A stretch of 33,190 bases of DNA, taken from Paenibacillus puerhi (lineage in GTDB: Bacteria > Bacillota > Bacilli > Paenibacillales > NBRC-103111). The stretch covers positions 1 through 33,190 of the forward strand of contig NZ_WUWM01000051.1 of NCBI RefSeq assembly GCF_009846885.1, given 5' to 3'. The translations under genes and the position numbers were made by a program. Of the stretch, positions 30,908 to 33,190 are shown in pieces. The first letter of the stretch is position 1. Each line of letters opens with the position of its first letter. The notes under the pieces were generated by a model. The model was not told where the DNA came from, did not search any database, and saw nothing but the letters and a program-made list of their open reading frames with translations.

Positions 30908-32083
30908 TTATTGGATATGCTCCAATTGAAATTGTCCGATTGGCATATAAATTTTCGGGATCTTATCCACTTTTCTGGCGACTCTCTCTCCATCGCCCAC
31001 CACGGAAATGTCGTCGCCCGTTAAGCTGCCTACGGTCGCTCCGTCTTCGATGACCGCTCCTTCTCCGATAATCGCATTCCGGATAAAGACATTGGAGCCG
31101 ATCCGCGCCTTGGGCATGACGACGCAGTTGCGTAGTACGCTCCCTTGTCCTACGAAAGCTCCTTCCGATACAACGGAACGCTCTACTTGTCCGAACACAA
31201 AAGCCTCTTGGGCGACAAGCGCCTGATGCAGACGAGCCGTTCCTGAAATTCGCGATTTCTTTGCCTGGGATTGGAAGGAGGAATGCAACGGCCACGTTTG
31301 CGTGTGGCAGAGGAACTTGGGCTCCTCGCCCACGAGATCCATATGCGCCTCCCATAAGCTTTCCACCGTACCCACGTCGCGCCAATATCCCTCATAGGAA
31401 TACGTTTGTACGCGATCGCCCGCACTCAGCATAGCCGGAATCACATCCTTACCGAAGTCATGGCTGGAATCGGCCAGCGCGGCATCCTGCTCCAGGACGC
31501 GCTTCAGGTAAGACCATTTGAACACATAGATACCCATGGAAGCCAGATTGCTCTCGGGCTCGGCCGGCTTCTCGGCAAACTCGACGACTTGGCCGCTGGC
31601 ATCGGTCTTCATAATGCCGAATCGATGGGCTTCTTCCCATTCGACAGGGGTTACCGCAATCGTCGCATCCGCTCCTGTCTCACGGTGACGCTCCAGCAGC
31701 TTCCGGTAATCCATTTGATAGATATGATCTCCAGACAACACAAGAACATCATCCGGGTGATGTTCTTGCAAATAATCCATATTTTTATAGACGGCATCCG
31801 CCGTTCCTGTATAAACCCCGCCATCCGTTGGCGGGAGCAGTTTCACCTGGTTTGTCCAATTTCCACCCATACCTATATGACGATGCAGAGATGCAGCCTG
31901 GTATTGGGTGACGACACCGACAGCCGAAATACCCGAATTCGCGCAATTGCTCAAAGCAAAATCAATAATCCGATATTTACCTCCGAAATGTACCGCCGGT
32001 TTTGCTTTGCTTTGGGTCAACACGCCCAGCCTGCGGCCTTCTCCCCCAGCCAACAAAATGGCTACGCATGATTGGGACAGCAT
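30908..32083 (-). CDS. glgC: Glucose-1-phosphate adenylyltransferase
   Basis: A 391-aa enzyme making ADP-glucose from ATP and glucose-1-phosphate for glycogen synthesis. Landmarks are LAGGEGRRLGVLTQSKAKPA (nucleotide-binding loop), YTGTADAVYKN (91-101), the catalytic SGDHIYQMDY (Asp119), EFAEKPAEP for sugar phosphate binding, and a C-terminal left-handed beta-helix with repeats of the VFIRNAIIGEGAVIEDGATVG type. Length is normal. No glgB, glgD or glgA is adjacent; instead it leads an operon with a GSP17M protein. A weak sigma-B-like site (GATTTG-N12-GGGTAA, 32158-32181) lies about 75 bp upstream, suggesting stress-linked glycogen storage. Confidence 0.92.
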   Translation of the reverse strand: MLSQSCVAILLAGGEGRRLGVLTQSKAKPAVHFGGKYRIIDFALSNCANSGISAVGVVTQYQAASLHRHIGMGGNWTNQVKLLPPTDGGVYTGTADAVYKNMDYLQEHHPDDVLVLSGDHIYQMDYRKLLERHRETGADATIAVTPVEWEEAHRFGIMKTDASGQVVEFAEKPAEPESNLASMGIYVFKWSYLKRVLEQDAALADSSHDFGKDVIPAMLSAGDRVQTYSYEGYWRDVGTVESLWEAHMDLVGEEPKFLCHTQTWPLHSSFQSQAKKSRISGTARLHQALVAQEAFVFGQVERSVVSEGAFVGQGSVLRNCVVMPKARIGSNVFIRNAIIGEGAVIEDGATVGSLTGDDISVVGDGERVARKVDKIPKIYMPIGQFQLEHIQ

Positions 32084-32318
32084 ATTATCACCTTCGCCTC
32101 TCTATGTTATAGATGATGAGGTATTCAAGTATAGTGTTCGATAGTTATTTTTAACCATTACCCCCATAAATGAATCAAATCCAACGAAAGAAACAATATT
32201 CCAGGCATAGCTTTTATTGGGTGCTCCCCGGTTTTTTCTTTGGTCAAAGTCGGAATTAAGATCTTGTATGTAAATTTATTATTGGATTTTAATGTCAGTG
32301 ACAAATCCGGAGGCACCG

Positions 32319-32354
32319 GAAAAAAAAGCCCCGGGAGCATAGAACTCCTGAAGC
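32319..32354 (-). terminator. Terminator after the BsuPI-like gene
   Basis: An imperfect stem (GGAG/CTCC and AGC/GCT, about 32327-32354) followed on the minus strand by nine T's. It begins about 37 bp past the stop. Between here and glgC (32084-32318) I find no gene; a minus-strand reading TLKSNNKFTYKILIPTLTKE (about 32230-32290) may be coding debris. Confidence 0.6.
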
Positions 32355-32391
32355 TTTTCTTCTTGATTATTTAAATGTAATTTCAGCAGGT

Positions 32392-33063
32392 TTATTGCTC
32401 AATCAGTATCGGTTGACCTCCACGATTGATCGTGTTTAAGTTCAAATTTTGAGTGTGTACTTTTGATGTTTCGGTTTCTGAATTCTGAATGGAATTAGGA
32501 CTTACAACGCGTGCCATATACGTTCCAGGAGCCACAGGTTTCCCATTCAAGTCATATTGATTCCATGTAAAAGCAAGAATTTCATACTTCTCCCATGTCG
32601 GAAAGTTCATCGGTGGAAGGGCAGGAGTTTTTCCTGACCAGACTACTTGCTGACTCTCCACATCAATGATTTCAATGGAAAATTCCAGAGACTCTTTTAA
32701 ATACATAGGCTTATCCTCTGTCGTACCCACTGAAAAGCGGTAACCGATTGGAGCCCCAACTTTATAGATCAAATTCTTTCCATCACGTTTTTCCACAGGT
32801 GAACTCAGCACACCAAAAGTGACGTTAAATGGTGTTTGTACAAACGTTCCTCCAGGTCTACCTTCAATTTTACTCTCTTCCCATGTGGATTCTTCGCTTG
32901 TGACGGATATCGATTCGATGTTTTCGTTTAACGTATCAGCCGAAGAATTCGAAGAAATCAGATATGCCGTGAATTCTCGCACATCACCAGTCTGAAGTGC
33001 TTTATTCTCAGGATTGGAAATTGAAACATATTGTGTTCGGTATTCATTATCTTTTGTTTTGAT
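32392..33063 (-). pseudogene. BsuPI-like protein gene, 5'-truncated
   Basis: The frame ends with a beta-sandwich-like C-terminus: QQVVWSGKTPALPP, then ILAFTWNQYDLNGKPVAPGTYMARVV, the 'W....G....pGtY.a.v' pattern of BsuPI-type (intracellular proteinase inhibitor) domains. The first possible start is GTG at 32982. However, coding-like sequence continues in frame upstream (EYRTQYVSISNPENKALQTG) to a TGA at 33064-33066, with no start codon or ribosome site. So it is probably truncated or frameshifted, not an intact 196-aa protein. I see nothing identifiable in 33067-33190. Confidence 0.6.
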
Positions 33064-33190
33064 TCACTAGCGTTGCATAAAAGTTAGCTGAGCTAATTAT
33101 CACATTATTCTGAATAGGATATTCCGTTCATGGACCAAAAGGTCGATGACCTATCAAAAGGTAGCCTTTGTCCATTTGGTAATTATATGG

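Noticed and set aside
31406..32071. 221-aa plus-strand frame opposite glgC
   Set aside because: Antisense shadow of glgC, which is unmistakable on the minus strand.
32158..32340. 60-aa minus-strand frame with TLKSNNKFTYKILIPTLTKE
   Set aside because: It looks slightly protein-like but contains the terminator region at its start and has no ribosome site; treated as debris.
1..33190. CRISPR array, tRNA or rRNA genes, intact prophage or integrase with attachment sites
   Set aside because: No regularly spaced repeats, cloverleaf or rRNA segments were seen. IS110/IS630 pieces are present but no intact transposase or integrase.

Overview
The window looks like a chromosomal segment of a spore-forming Bacillales bacterium, most likely Paenibacillus or a close relative. 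This rests on Gram-positive style ribosome binding sites (AGGAGG-type), several TTG/GTG starts, U-tailed intrinsic terminators, a sigB/rsbV/rsbW stress module with GTTTC-N14-GGGTA promoters, YvrJ, DUF1232 and VanZ-type membrane proteins, and secreted 'stalk' (copper amine oxidase N-like) proteins. No rRNA, tRNA or CRISPR array was seen. The genus is an inference; no search was run.

Layout. (1) 1-4.4 kb: a heterodimeric ABC exporter with one degenerate ATP site and its MarR repressor; both upstream regions carry the same 13-bp near-palindrome. (2) 4.5-10 kb: ordinary regulator/enzyme pairs: an MmyB-type XRE regulator divergent from an extended SDR, an AraC regulator with a GyrI-like sensor, an NTF2-like/DinB operon divergent from a LysR regulator, and a DUF1232 membrane protein. 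(3) 10-19.4 kb: an AT-rich, scarred accessory island. It holds three paralogous secreted stalk-domain proteins, an unrecognised 350-aa protein with a small upstream gene, a YvrJ gene divergent from a two-gene split sigma factor resembling SigO/RsoA across a 52-bp palindrome, a decayed second copy of the split sigma genes, and IS110/IS630 debris, including a chimeric IS fragment present twice with the same internal junction. (4) 19.4-24 kb: PadR with a HAAS-VanZ membrane protein, a small nitrilase-like protein with a methyltransferase, and a TetR/NmrA-like SDR divergent pair. (5) 24.2-31 kb, extending to glgC at 32.1 kb: a general-stress island with rsbV-rsbW-sigB, a DUF948 protein and a Dps ferritin driven by back-to-back sigma-B promoters, a second rsbV-rsbW pair whose kinase has lost key ATP-site residues, a 54-aa membrane protein with its own sigma-B promoter, and a glgC - GSP17M - exported-protein operon. 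(6) 32.3-33.2 kb: the remains of a BsuPI-like protein gene without a recognisable start.

How the parts work together. The stress island is a coherent partner-switching circuit (RsbV/RsbW/SigB) surrounded by its probable targets. Four promoters match the sigma-B consensus with exactly 14-bp spacers. The accessory island looks like a split-sigma regulatory cassette plus surface or secreted protein genes. It has been duplicated at least once and then eroded by insertion sequences. The split-sigma locus, its palindrome and the stalk/350-aa convergent pair are the best candidates for an undescribed system.
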